Assembly (NCBI RefSeq): GCF_019457595.1
Contig: NZ_CP080419.1
Span: 2,790,001-2,854,000 of the forward strand
Direction of reading: 5' to 3'
From: Shewanella psychrotolerans
GTDB taxonomy: Bacteria > Pseudomonadota > Gammaproteobacteria > Enterobacterales > Shewanellaceae
DNA: 64,000 nucleotides
The notes beneath the pieces were generated by a model. That model searched no databases. It was given only the letters and a program-made list of their open reading frames with translations, and was not told the origin of the DNA. Below, piece by piece: positions 1 through 8,336 of this stretch. The translations under genes and the position numbers were made by a program. How positions within the stretch are numbered: the first letter of the stretch is position 1; every line of letters begins with the position of its first letter.

Positions 1-79
1 CCTCCACAAATTAACGCCACAATCTCATGCTAGCCACTTATGTTAGTAACTCTGCAAAAAGGGCTATCGAGCAGATAGC

Positions 80-412
80 TTACTCTGATGACTTAATAAC
101 TGAAAAACCGATAAGGTAGAGGGTATCAATCGCACCATAGATGTCGATGATCACTTTTTTAAGCTCTGATAGCGTCATATTTTCTTGCTGAGCGTGAACA
201 TCATTCAAATCGCTAAAAGCGAGCTTTTCAACCCGCTCAACCAGGACGTCGCAAAACCAGCGATGATCCTCAAATGTCGCTACATGTAGACGTTGCCCAG
301 CAGTGAAATGAGACTCAGATTGATCTCTTAAGGTGATATTTTTAGCGCCAGTGAGAATATCGGCCTCGAAGCGCTGGAAAAAGGTGATCTCACCATCAAT
401 GGAATATGTCAT
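80..412 (-). CDS. yqfB: N4-acetylcytidine amidohydrolase, ASCH-domain YqfB family
   Basis: Small ASCH-fold enzyme of 110 residues that closely follows the length and sequence pattern of E. coli YqfB, which hydrolyses N4-acetylcytidine to cytidine and acetate. The catalytic Lys, Thr and Glu known for YqfB (K21, T24, E74) are present here at K24, T27 and E77, with a constant offset of three. Other family landmarks are ITFFQRF near the N terminus, RDxSESHF at 29-36, and ENMTLSELKKVI around 77-88. It is cytosolic with no signal peptide. It stands alone, divergent from the next gene. The family call is strong. The in vivo substrate is inferred from the family. Confidence 0.9.
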   Translation of the reverse strand: MTYSIDGEITFFQRFEADILTGAKNITLRDQSESHFTAGQRLHVATFEDHRWFCDVLVERVEKLAFSDLNDVHAQQENMTLSELKKVIIDIYGAIDTLYLIGFSVIKSSE

Positions 413-538
413 AAATCCTCACGATTAAAATATTTGCCTATAGCCGCCTGCCTAAGATTAAGTTAAAATCCGCCTCCGGTTTACGCTATCTCGAAGCTAG
501 GCCCTATTTTGAGTTAACTAAACACTTAGGTGGAGCGT

Positions 539-784
539 ATGAACAGAAAACAGAAAATCATCAAAAAGACGGCCAAGCGAGCTAAAGCACGTCTAAATAA
601 GCACACTCCACCCAGTGTCAAAAAGTATGTCTCTAAAGGTGATCGCGCTAAAGAACTTGCTCGCGAGCAAGCTGAGATGGCAGCAAAAGCCAATGAATTA
701 GCCAAAGAGCAACCGGCTGTTGATACTGATGTCGCTATAGAACCCCCTGCCACAGACGGCACAAATGACAAAAGCGACGCTTAA
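539..784 (+). CDS. DUF2986 family small basic protein
   Basis: An 81-residue lysine-rich protein. The N-terminal 45 residues (MNRKQKIIKKTAKRAKARLN, then a KYVSKGDRAKELA-like stretch) match what I know of DUF2986, a short family in Shewanella and Vibrio with no known function. The C-terminal half is low-complexity, rich in Ala, Glu and Asp, and probably disordered. The ATG at 539 is preferred because AGGTGGAG lies directly before it; an in-frame GTG at 530 falls inside that ribosome binding site. It has no membrane segment or signal peptide. The charge pattern would suit nucleic-acid or ribosome binding, but nothing here proves it. Confidence 0.75.
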   Translation: MNRKQKIIKKTAKRAKARLNKHTPPSVKKYVSKGDRAKELAREQAEMAAKANELAKEQPAVDTDVAIEPPATDGTNDKSDA

Positions 785-951
785 TCGAATTTAAGTAAAC
801 GGGTCAAATACCTAAAGCTATTACAATATCGACTAACCAGATCAAATGCCGATGGGCGCCGCGAAGAGAAAGCTCATCCGACAACGCGCCCAACACGCAA
901 TTAAATCTACATCGCTTTGCTCTACAGATTACGAGTACTCAATCTCGTCAC

Positions 952-2451
952 TCAGTCTTGTCGCTGGCCAACAACCAATTCGGTGGCTCTAGTACTTTCC
1001 TCACAATCTTGCTCTTCGCTGAGTTGCGCCATTTGTGCACAAGATGATGACAAAGGGTTAGAGCTAGAGACGCTAAGCTCCTCATTTAAATCGTCAAATT
1101 CATCTTTTTCGTAACTGGTAAAAAGCCTAGTACTCTGCACTTTATCCACCAAATGAAAGGCAGTCCACACCCCAAGAATACCGAAAACAATTGACCCCAT
1201 GACTTGGCCAATCAATACCCCTTGAACACCGCCCCACTGAGCACCATAGTAAACAAAAGGAATCGTACCCAATGTGGCCTTACCCACATTAAACAAGGTT
1301 GAATACTTGGCTTTACCTAAGTTATTAAATGAGGCATTAGCGACAAACAGAGCCCCAGAAAACACAAAAAATACGGCAATATAACTACAGAAGAAGCGAA
1401 TCAACTCTGCGCCATCCCCTTGCATGCCAAACACAACAACGATCTGCTCTTGTAATAGAAACAGCAGTAGCGAAAGCGATACCACATAGATCCCGCAAAA
1501 GAGCAGTGCTTTCATCAAGATCTCTTTTACCCGCTCAAATTCACGTGCACCAAAGTTTTGTCCAACGATAGGCCCAACCGCACCCGATAATGCAAATATC
1601 ATCCCAAAGGCGACGGGAGTTAAGCGCCCTAGTACCGCCCATGCCGCAACATAACTATCACCAAAATCGGCAATGGCTCGGGTTACGACGGCATTACCAA
1701 TCGGCGTGGCAATATTGGTCACCATGGCGGGACCTGCAATGGCAAAAATAGGTCGAATATCTTCTTTAAGCCATGACAGGTCGAATCGTCCGATCAAGTT
1801 ATGCTTAATGAATACGCCTCTGGCAGCAACGATTAATACGGCAATACGCGCCAACACCGAAGCTAATGCTGCACCTTCGATCCCCATGGCCAGCAAAAAA
1901 ATAAAAATAGGGTCAAACACTAAATTGACGCCACCACCAATAAGGGTTGAGACCATCGACAGTTTTGCATCACCCACCGCACGTAGTGCAGCGCCCAACG
2001 CCATGGCTAAGCAGATGAGCGGCATCGAGGGCACCAAGATATAAAGATAATCCGCAGCAAGATCGGCCGTATGACCAGTGGCTCCAACAAGGGCCAACAA
2101 TTCGGGAATAAAGATGGTCACAATAATAGCGACAAGGACTGCAACCAACAGGGTAACAACCGCACTATTGAGCAATAACCGCTTAGCGAGTTCAAACTGT
2201 TTCGCCCCTATCGCCCGTGAAACCAACGCGCCTAAAGCGATAGATAAACCAATGCCGATTGATGTAGTAAAAAATGAAATGGTACCGGCATAGCCAACTG
2301 CTGCAGCGAGTTCCTGCTCACCTAACATGCTTAAGAAAAATATGTCGATAAGATCAACGACAAACAGCGCGGATATGCCAATGGCAGCCGTAGAGCTCAT
2401 CACCAGAATATGGCGCATGATGGAGCCTTCGACAAACTTAGCTTTGGTCAT
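952..2451 (-). CDS. MATE family multidrug/cation efflux transporter
   Basis: A 499-residue polytopic inner-membrane protein with about 12 hydrophobic segments in two homologous halves, as in MATE exporters, which expel drugs or dyes in exchange for Na+ or H+. The loop VSRAIGAKQ around residue 77-85 and the GPIVGQNFGARE segment in the second half are typical family loops. The start is supported by TAAGGA six bases before the ATG. The last roughly 50 residues are hydrophilic, rich in Ser, Glu and Asp, and extend past the last membrane segment, making the protein longer than the usual 440-460. It follows the potassium channel gene by 39 bases on the same strand, so the two may be cotranscribed. 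The substrate cannot be told from sequence. Confidence 0.88.
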   Translation of the reverse strand: MTKAKFVEGSIMRHILVMSSTAAIGISALFVVDLIDIFFLSMLGEQELAAAVGYAGTISFFTTSIGIGLSIALGALVSRAIGAKQFELAKRLLLNSAVVTLLVAVLVAIIVTIFIPELLALVGATGHTADLAADYLYILVPSMPLICLAMALGAALRAVGDAKLSMVSTLIGGGVNLVFDPIFIFLLAMGIEGAALASVLARIAVLIVAARGVFIKHNLIGRFDLSWLKEDIRPIFAIAGPAMVTNIATPIGNAVVTRAIADFGDSYVAAWAVLGRLTPVAFGMIFALSGAVGPIVGQNFGAREFERVKEILMKALLFCGIYVVSLSLLLFLLQEQIVVVFGMQGDGAELIRFFCSYIAVFFVFSGALFVANASFNNLGKAKYSTLFNVGKATLGTIPFVYYGAQWGGVQGVLIGQVMGSIVFGILGVWTAFHLVDKVQSTRLFTSYEKDEFDDLNEELSVSSSNPLSSSCAQMAQLSEEQDCEESTRATELVVGQRQD

Positions 2452-2490
2452 CTTGGTCCTTACGCGATTGAGGGAAATAACACTGTCTGA

Positions 2491-3315
2491 CTACAAGTCC
2501 TTCTCAAGTTCGCCGCCACACTTATCACAATAGAGAGCTTCGACCTCATGCCCCATTTTTAAACAGTTGCTGCAACGTCTTAGGTCTTTCTTGCGCACAA
2601 TTTCTTGTGATATCTCAGCGGTTAAAATACCTGTTGGGATGGCAATAATGGAGTAACCAATTAACATGGTCAGCGCTGCTATCGCTTGTCCCAATGTGGT
2701 TTGCGGCGTGATATCTCCATAGCCGACGGTCGTAATTGTCACAATGGTCCAGTAAATAGACTTTGGCATTGAAGTAAAACCATGTTCAGGCCCTTCAACG
2801 ACATACATAACGGCACTCAATACCATCACGATAAGGCTCACTGAAAAGAAAAACAGAAATACCTTGCGACTGGACTGCATCATAGCGCGCAATAAAATAT
2901 TACCCTCACTAAGATAACGCAGCAGTTTTAATACCCTAAAAATACGAAACAAGCGTAATACTCTGATCACTAAGGTAAAGCTCGCGCCAGGGAACACCAA
3001 CGCCAAATAGCTAGGTAAGATGGAGAGCAGATCGACTACGCCATAAAAACTGCGCGCATATTTCACGGGTTGTGCAGAACAGTACAACCTGAGTAGGTAC
3101 TCAAGGGTAAATATCCCAGTAAAAAACCACTCAACAATGCGGATCAAGTCGCCATACTGGCTATGCACACTGTCTATAGTATCGAGAAACACCAAGGAAA
3201 CGCTGAGCACAATACAGACTATCAGGGCTAAATCGAAATAGCGGCCCGCCTTAGTCTCTGTACCAAAAATGACCTGTCGCAGTTTTAATCTCAATGTATC
3301 GTCGTTCGCATCCAT
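2491..3315 (-). CDS. Voltage-gated-type potassium channel with C-terminal zinc ribbon
   Basis: A 274-residue ion channel with six membrane segments. Segment S4 carries the voltage-sensor pattern of Arg every third residue (R118, R121, R124, R127, then K130 and R133). The pore has the K+ selectivity filter TVGYGD at 196-201. The cytosolic tail contains four cysteines as two CxxC pairs (C248/C251 and C263/C266), which is a zinc-ribbon pattern. That replaces the RCK or cyclic-nucleotide domains found on many bacterial K+ channels. It lies upstream of the MATE gene with a short gap. Channel identity is firm. The zinc-binding tail is read from the cysteine spacing. Confidence 0.88.
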   Translation of the reverse strand: MDANDDTLRLKLRQVIFGTETKAGRYFDLALIVCIVLSVSLVFLDTIDSVHSQYGDLIRIVEWFFTGIFTLEYLLRLYCSAQPVKYARSFYGVVDLLSILPSYLALVFPGASFTLVIRVLRLFRIFRVLKLLRYLSEGNILLRAMMQSSRKVFLFFFSVSLIVMVLSAVMYVVEGPEHGFTSMPKSIYWTIVTITTVGYGDITPQTTLGQAIAALTMLIGYSIIAIPTGILTAEISQEIVRKKDLRRCSNCLKMGHEVEALYCDKCGGELEKDL

Positions 3316-3461
3316 CGAAAAGTATAATCCTTATGAAGAGTTAGCGTGTTTAGGCTGCTTATACTGATTGGTACCATAATAGAGAATCTAATAAACCGAT
3401 CCAGCTTAATCTAAAATTAAGGTATGATGAATATCCAAGTAACACTTTATTTTAGCTAGAT

Positions 3462-4007
3462 ATGATGATGCAGATATTATTTAAACCACTCCTGCTGATA
3501 ATTTTACTTTTAAGCACAAGCCTCACGTGGGCCGCTTCCAACGTGCAACACTCTCCCCAAAGTAGCAGTCATAGTGATATTGGCAAGGTTGATCTTGTGG
3601 TTGTAGATAAATCAAACGCCAGCATGATGTTAATGCGCAAAGGTAAAGTTCTCCGCCGCTATAAAATTGCCATGGGTGATAGGCCTACAGGCCATAAACA
3701 ACAAGAGGGAGATCAACGCACTCCCGAAGGACGTTACATTCTCGACTATAAAAAGTCGGATAGCGCATACTACCGCGCAATTCATATCTCCTACCCCAAT
3801 GAGGAAGATAGGTTAAGAGCCGAGGCCCTTGGCATCGATCCTGGAGGGCAAATAATGATCCACGGCCAAAACCCTAACTCCTCGCTCACCCCAGATGAAG
3901 CACAAGAGTTTAATTGGACCGATGGCTGCATTGCCCTTAAAAATAATGAAATCGATGAGCTTTGGCGCGCCGTTGATATGGGGACACCTATTGAGATATG
4001 GCCCTAA
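3462..4007 (+). CDS. L,D-transpeptidase (YkuD domain) family protein, periplasmic
   Basis: A 181-residue protein with an N-terminal signal peptide (hydrophobic core about residues 8-23, cleavage probably after TWA-A). The YkuD catalytic signature is complete: H134 in IMIHG, and the nucleophile C156 in TDGCIAL. Such enzymes cross-link peptidoglycan 3-3, attach lipoproteins to the wall, or hydrolyse those links. The compact domain and the D-Y-K-K-S-D-S-A-Y-Y region resemble the YafK/DpaA type more than the four LysM-bearing E. coli enzymes. It sits alone on the plus strand, divergent from the channel gene. The precise peptidoglycan reaction is not determined. Confidence 0.88.
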   Translation: MMMQILFKPLLLIILLLSTSLTWAASNVQHSPQSSSHSDIGKVDLVVVDKSNASMMLMRKGKVLRRYKIAMGDRPTGHKQQEGDQRTPEGRYILDYKKSDSAYYRAIHISYPNEEDRLRAEALGIDPGGQIMIHGQNPNSSLTPDEAQEFNWTDGCIALKNNEIDELWRAVDMGTPIEIWP

Positions 4008-4070
4008 CCGCTTCAACCTAAATACATTATAACCATCAATAATTCATTAATACGCTCACGAGTAACCAAC

Positions 4071-4676
4071 ATGGCCAATTGCACTATCACATCGAATCAA
4101 GAGCCATCGAATCAACTGACAGGCAAACAACTTGAACATTCTTGGCCAGCATTTAGCAAACAGATCTTAGACTTCATGGCTACGCTCAATCTCGACACGC
4201 TCAAGCTCAATTGTGATCATGTCGCCCTGAGAGTCAACTCGGTTGCTGCGGCTGATAACTTATCCGACTATTTTGCCAAGCAAGGCACCATTATCTCTAA
4301 CAACATGATCAATGGCCGCCCTATTCTAATTATTGAATTAGATACACCAATGCAATTAGGCGAGATGCTCATTGAGTGCGTCGAACTGCCCTATCCCAGT
4401 GACAAGCCTTACCCAGTTGAAGGATGGGAGCATATTGAACTCGTATTGCCTAGCGAAGCGCAAACCTGTGAGCAACTGCAGCAGGCGCTTGTGTCTGTCG
4501 CTCCACAGCTTAGGCCCATTATTGCGGGAGATACAGCAATAAAAATCAAGCAGAGTTCTCCCAAGGGAGAACATGAACGTCTAGCCAACCCCACGATCGC
4601 CTTTAAACGCGATAACCTCTGCATAAAAGTACATTCTCACGGCATCAAGGAGGTCATTGCCTCGGAAGCTAAATAA
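4071..4676 (+). CDS. yecM: YecM-family VOC metalloprotein
   Basis: A 201-residue cytosolic protein matching E. coli YecM, a member of the vicinal-oxygen-chelate (VOC) superfamily of putative metal-dependent enzymes. The family elements visible are DHVALRVNS at about 49-57 (the first metal ligand region), GRPILIIEL near 81-90 and VEGWEHIELVLP near 116-127, whose Glu and His could complete a metal site. No reaction is known for the family. It begins 63 bases after the L,D-transpeptidase gene on the same strand and may share its transcript. The family call is good and the function is unknown. Confidence 0.8.
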   Translation: MANCTITSNQEPSNQLTGKQLEHSWPAFSKQILDFMATLNLDTLKLNCDHVALRVNSVAAADNLSDYFAKQGTIISNNMINGRPILIIELDTPMQLGEMLIECVELPYPSDKPYPVEGWEHIELVLPSEAQTCEQLQQALVSVAPQLRPIIAGDTAIKIKQSSPKGEHERLANPTIAFKRDNLCIKVHSHGIKEVIASEAK

Positions 4677-4747
4677 CCTAAGCCGCGAATGATAGCGTTA
4701 TTTTAAACAGGGTTAGCGATGACCGATGACAGATAAAACGAACATCA

Positions 4748-5275
4748 TTAGTCCTCAATCTTCTCGATATAGAGAATGACTTCACCGACCTTGAAACCAA
4801 ACTTAGTCATTTCTGTTTTATTAAACAGGCGTTTTTCATCGAGGAGAAACATCCAATCATCTAGGGTGACTCGATAGGTGTCGCCATCGACAACTATGTC
4901 CAAATCATATTGCCAAAATAACGCTGAGCCTTTGGTGTTGCCTGTGGCAATGCCAATAACATCGTCCGCTTGCCCCTGATATTGATTGTCAGCAACTTTA
5001 TTGAGTCGCCAAATTCGAGTCGACTTTTCACCGTCATCAAACAAAAACCATTCTTTAATTTCACCTTTGTCGCCATCCCAGCTCGCAATAAGGTCAACAT
5101 CAAAACGGCGCAGTAACTTGCCAGACCTATCTAGCACGATGCCATAAGCCTTTAACTTGCCATCAAAAAACTGCTCTAACTTAAGTTCTGGGGTGGTGTT
5201 ACCGTAGTCATCTAAACTCGCTGAACCACATCCGCCGAGTAAGAAGAACAATAGGATAAAGGTAAATTTTCTCAT
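4748..5275 (-). CDS. DUF3833 family lipoprotein
   Basis: A 175-residue predicted lipoprotein. A hydrophobic leader ends in the lipobox LGGC with acylated Cys at residue 16. The rest matches the DUF3833 pattern: a beta-rich domain with ELKLEQFFDGKLKAYG at its start, a DGKGxxKEWFLFDDG-like motif and a conserved DDWMFLLD near the end. The function is unknown. It is the last gene of the long minus-strand operon and its ATG overlaps the preceding stop by four bases. The constant company of CFA synthase, DUF1365 and the flavoprotein suggests a role in membrane lipid modification or its transport; that is inference. Confidence 0.82.
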   Translation of the reverse strand: MRKFTFILLFFLLGGCGSASLDDYGNTTPELKLEQFFDGKLKAYGIVLDRSGKLLRRFDVDLIASWDGDKGEIKEWFLFDDGEKSTRIWRLNKVADNQYQGQADDVIGIATGNTKGSALFWQYDLDIVVDGDTYRVTLDDWMFLLDEKRLFNKTEMTKFGFKVGEVILYIEKIED

Positions 5276-5778
5276 TGGGTTAACCCTAACAATTGTTTTC
5301 TAAGCCTTGGCTCAGAGGTGTTTTCCGAAAGCCATATAGACAAGAAAGCATTACCGAAACGTGGATCGTCAATAACACCGATCAACTCATCATCAAAGTA
5401 GAAATGACTCACACTGTCTTGGGTCACTAACAGAGTTAATACGTCCCCAGGAGCGACATCGGGCCAAATTTTTGCAAGCGGTGTTAACCACAGCTCAATC
5501 TCAGCGGCATCATAACCAAGCTGCTGCCACTGCTCACCAGTCGCATCGATAAGCGCTTGTTTGTCGATCTCTTTGTAATACTCAATTCTAAGCGCTTTAG
5601 GCTTCATCTCGGTTACATCAAAAGGAATATCACTGGCAAACAGCTCGGCGCGATATAAGGTCCAAAACAGGTAGTTCATCTCACCAGCACCGACCTTTTG
5701 CAATTGATTCAAAGGTGAAGCATAAGCATTGGCGCTGAAAAGCAACACAATTAGCCATCGGTACATGTCACACCTCAT
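5272..5778 (-). CDS. Chalcone isomerase-like domain protein, exported
   Basis: A 168-residue protein with a signal peptide (hydrophobic stretch about 7-20, cleavage near AYA-S). The mature part resembles the bacterial chalcone-isomerase-like family: FWTLYRAELFAS near 38-49, LRIEYYKEIDKQALIDAT near 63-80, and a lipocalin-like end with FYFDDELIGVIDDPRFG. Plant relatives cyclise chalcones or bind fatty acids. The bacterial role is unproven and could be fatty-acid binding. It overlaps both neighbours by four bases (DUF2878 before, DUF3833 after), so translation is probably coupled. It belongs to the RpoE-ChrR operon. Confidence 0.75.
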   Translation of the reverse strand: MRCDMYRWLIVLLFSANAYASPLNQLQKVGAGEMNYLFWTLYRAELFASDIPFDVTEMKPKALRIEYYKEIDKQALIDATGEQWQQLGYDAAEIELWLTPLAKIWPDVAPGDVLTLLVTQDSVSHFYFDDELIGVIDDPRFGNAFLSIWLSENTSEPRLRKQLLGLTQ

Positions 5779-6275
5779 CTTATTGGGTTAGAAAGCTGCA
5801 ACTGTCGATGACAAATGACAAAAATAGGCATCAACAATGACCACACCAGCATCAGCGATAACACTAGCCAAATATCAGACCAAACAGCCTTTAAGCTACC
5901 AAATTGAATACCAGCCCAATAACTACTTGCGCCACCGACAGCACCGAATAACGATGCGACAAGCAAACTGCGCTCAGTGAGCCACTTTAAGCTATGATTC
6001 AAACTGATAATGAAAATGCACCACAACAGCAGCAACCAAACCGGAAAGCCTTGATTAACACTCTCGAAACCGCCCACCTCAAGCTGTAGCTTATCGACGG
6101 CGATCCCGATTGGCACCAAGAGCAATACCTTCATATCTTGTTTACGAGTAGGCGATAATCCAAAGTGAATTGCGATTAATCCAGCCATGATTATTGCAGC
6201 ATACTGAGGCAATAATGCCGCAGAAAACCAGCACAGCTGAAATAGCAATAGATTAATAATCCAAAATAGTTTCAT
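5775..6275 (-). CDS. DUF2878 family integral membrane protein
   Basis: A 166-residue hydrophobic protein with about five membrane-spanning segments and short polar loops. It fits DUF2878 in length and in its middle motif, where a PIGIAVDKLQ stretch is followed by a Gly/Phe-rich loop and PVWLLLLW. No biochemical function is known. It overlaps the CFA-synthase-like gene by 23 bases and the chalcone-isomerase-like gene by four. A membrane protein fixed between a lipid methyltransferase and an exported fold able to bind fatty acids suggests it takes part in making or moving the modified lipid; this is inference. Confidence 0.75.
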   Translation of the reverse strand: MKLFWIINLLLFQLCWFSAALLPQYAAIIMAGLIAIHFGLSPTRKQDMKVLLLVPIGIAVDKLQLEVGGFESVNQGFPVWLLLLWCIFIISLNHSLKWLTERSLLVASLFGAVGGASSYWAGIQFGSLKAVWSDIWLVLSLMLVWSLLMPIFVICHRQLQLSNPIR

Positions 6276-7533
6276 CAGCCTGTCCCATAAAGCGGGGCTT
6301 TCTAGCCACGATATGATGAGTACTGATCACCCGCTCTTTAAATGCCCCTTCACAGTAACAAAAATAAAATAACCACAGGCGCTTAAACTCTTCGCTGTAG
6401 CCAAGTTTAACCAACTCAGGCCAACGCTTTTCAAAGGCTTGTCGCCAATCATGTAAGGTTCTAGCGTAATGCAACCCGATATCATCGATATCGCTGATGA
6501 CCATATCGGTTTGCTCACTTAAATGTGTACTCATTACCGCAACAGAGGGTAAGCAGCCTCCAGGAAAGATATATTTCTGAATAAAATCGACGCTCTTGCG
6601 ATACTTCTCATAACGCGCATCGGCAATGGTGATCGCTTGAATCAGCATCTTTCCATCAGCCTTAAGCAATCCCGAACAAGTTTTAAAGAAAGTACTGAGA
6701 TACTCATGGCCAACAGCCTCTATCATCTCAATCGATACCAGCTTGTCGTATTGACCCTCGAGTAAACGATAATCCTTTTTAAGCAGGGTAATTTTGTCGC
6801 TCAAGCCAGCTTGCTCTATGCGCGATTTGGCAAACGCATACTGCGCATCTGAAATCGTGGTAGTGGTCACGTGGCAACCATAATTTTGTGCCATATAGAC
6901 AGCCAATCCGCCCCAGCCAGTACCTATCTCAACGACATTATCAGTACTTTTAAGTTCGAGTTTTTCACAGATCGTGCGCATCTTGTTTTGCTGGGCATCA
7001 CTTAGATTAGTCGCAGCATCGCTATAAACCGCGCAGGAATAAAGCATGCTGGAGTCGAGAAAGCGTTCATACAGATCATTGCCGATATCATAATGAGCCA
7101 AGATATTACGTTTTGAACCTTGCTCAGTATTGATGTTTTTACGTCTTAAGAAGACGTTTTTAATTTTTGACAACCATGCCATCTTGCTCTCTATTGCATC
7201 GAGTTTAGACTGGTTTCTGGCCATGACTTGAATCAATGCGGTTAAATTCGGACTGGTCCATTTGCCATCGAGAAACGCTTCTGCCGCACCTATGCTCCCG
7301 CCCTGAATAACATCTTTAAAAAAGCTCGCATCATGTATCACTATTTGTCCACAAAGGGTGGCGTTTCTATCACCCAGCACACTGTGATTGTCGCCTTCGA
7401 TAAGCTCAATACAGGCATCATTAAGCTGGGATAATAACTTGATAATCAAGGTGCGATATTTGCTATTCGCACCATGGATTAGCGAATGTTCACGAGGGCT
7501 AAGCGTCTGATTTTGTTTTACAAGCTGTTCCAT
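6253..7533 (-). CDS. Cyclopropane-fatty-acyl-phospholipid synthase family SAM methyltransferase
   Basis: A 426-residue enzyme. It has an N-terminal substrate domain, then AHYDIGNDLYERFLD at 146-160, MLYSCAVY at 163-170 and the SAM-binding motif VVEIGTGWGG at 200-209. All are hallmarks of the CFA synthase/mycolic acid methyltransferase family, which transfers a methyl group from SAM to the double bond of membrane acyl chains. Several paralogues make other methylated fatty acids, so cyclopropanation itself is not assured. In alphaproteobacteria, homologues under RpoE-ChrR control are linked to methylated and furan fatty acids that quench oxidants. It lies mid-operon, after DUF1365 and the flavoprotein. 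Confidence 0.88.
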   Translation of the reverse strand: MEQLVKQNQTLSPREHSLIHGANSKYRTLIIKLLSQLNDACIELIEGDNHSVLGDRNATLCGQIVIHDASFFKDVIQGGSIGAAEAFLDGKWTSPNLTALIQVMARNQSKLDAIESKMAWLSKIKNVFLRRKNINTEQGSKRNILAHYDIGNDLYERFLDSSMLYSCAVYSDAATNLSDAQQNKMRTICEKLELKSTDNVVEIGTGWGGLAVYMAQNYGCHVTTTTISDAQYAFAKSRIEQAGLSDKITLLKKDYRLLEGQYDKLVSIEMIEAVGHEYLSTFFKTCSGLLKADGKMLIQAITIADARYEKYRKSVDFIQKYIFPGGCLPSVAVMSTHLSEQTDMVISDIDDIGLHYARTLHDWRQAFEKRWPELVKLGYSEEFKRLWLFYFCYCEGAFKERVISTHHIVARKPRFMGQADETILDY

Positions 7534-7565
7534 TTTAACCTCGCTAATTAGACAATACTGTCTTT

Positions 7566-8336
7566 TTATATTTTTGAATCCGATTCAGGGTGCGGGACAA
7601 AAGGCACCCGTTTCAAATATAACTTCAATGCTTGCCAATAAATCCCCGCGACCATTTTGATGGTCATTGCGGGAGTGGCGAATAATGTTTTTAGTAACCC
7701 TTTTGCACTTAATGCGCGTTTAGATAAAGCTAAGGTCGCATCAAATACTTTTTCCGTTTTATGGTTCTCAATATGCACCATGGCCTTGTTAGACGGTGGC
7801 GTGATACGCCAATGGTAGGTCATATCCATCTCCATAAATGGCGATACATGAAACGCCTTCTTAACCGTCAATTCGCCATCCAAACGCAACAGATAATAGT
7901 GACGTTGTTGCCAAGGGGTATTACTCACCTCGGCTAACATATACTTGCACTCTTGCTGTTGGTCATAGCAGAAGTAGAAGTTAATCGGACTGAAATAAAT
8001 CCCCAAGCACCGACATTGAGCCAGCATGAGTACACGTCCAGATTGCTGCCAATCACCACCTAATTGCCTGACTTTCTCACCAATACGCTGCTTGAGGCTG
8101 CCAGGTTCATTTTTTAAGTAATCTTTTTCATTAAAACGAATAGGGTTAAACCAACTGTGACCAAATAATCGGCTGCGGCTAAGCAGTACAGGCAATTCAT
8201 CGAGATCGAGACCCATCATATACATCTGATAACGAAAGGCATGGGGAATTGCGCCAAAACGACGATGGCGAACTTGTCCGTGATAGATACCACTTTTTTC
8301 TATAGCATTAGATGCTTGAATGGGAGGATGGCTCAT
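7566..8336 (-). CDS. DUF1365 family protein
   Basis: A 256-residue protein of DUF1365. Visible family traits are [25 protein letters not shown] sequence near residues 16-36, [12 protein letters not shown] near 123-134, and a [13 protein letters not shown] segment near 184-196. No reaction has been shown. Across many bacteria the gene is inseparable from an FAD-dependent amine-oxidase-like protein and a CFA synthase, and that trio is present here in the same order. Its start overlaps the end of the flavoprotein gene by four bases. A joint role with both neighbours in acyl-chain modification is the best inference. Confidence 0.85.
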   Translation of the reverse strand: MSHPPIQASNAIEKSGIYHGQVRHRRFGAIPHAFRYQMYMMGLDLDELPVLLSRSRLFGHSWFNPIRFNEKDYLKNEPGSLKQRIGEKVRQLGGDWQQSGRVLMLAQCRCLGIYFSPINFYFCYDQQQECKYMLAEVSNTPWQQRHYYLLRLDGELTVKKAFHVSPFMEMDMTYHWRITPPSNKAMVHIENHKTEKVFDATLALSKRALSAKGLLKTLFATPAMTIKMVAGIYWQALKLYLKRVPFVPHPESDSKI

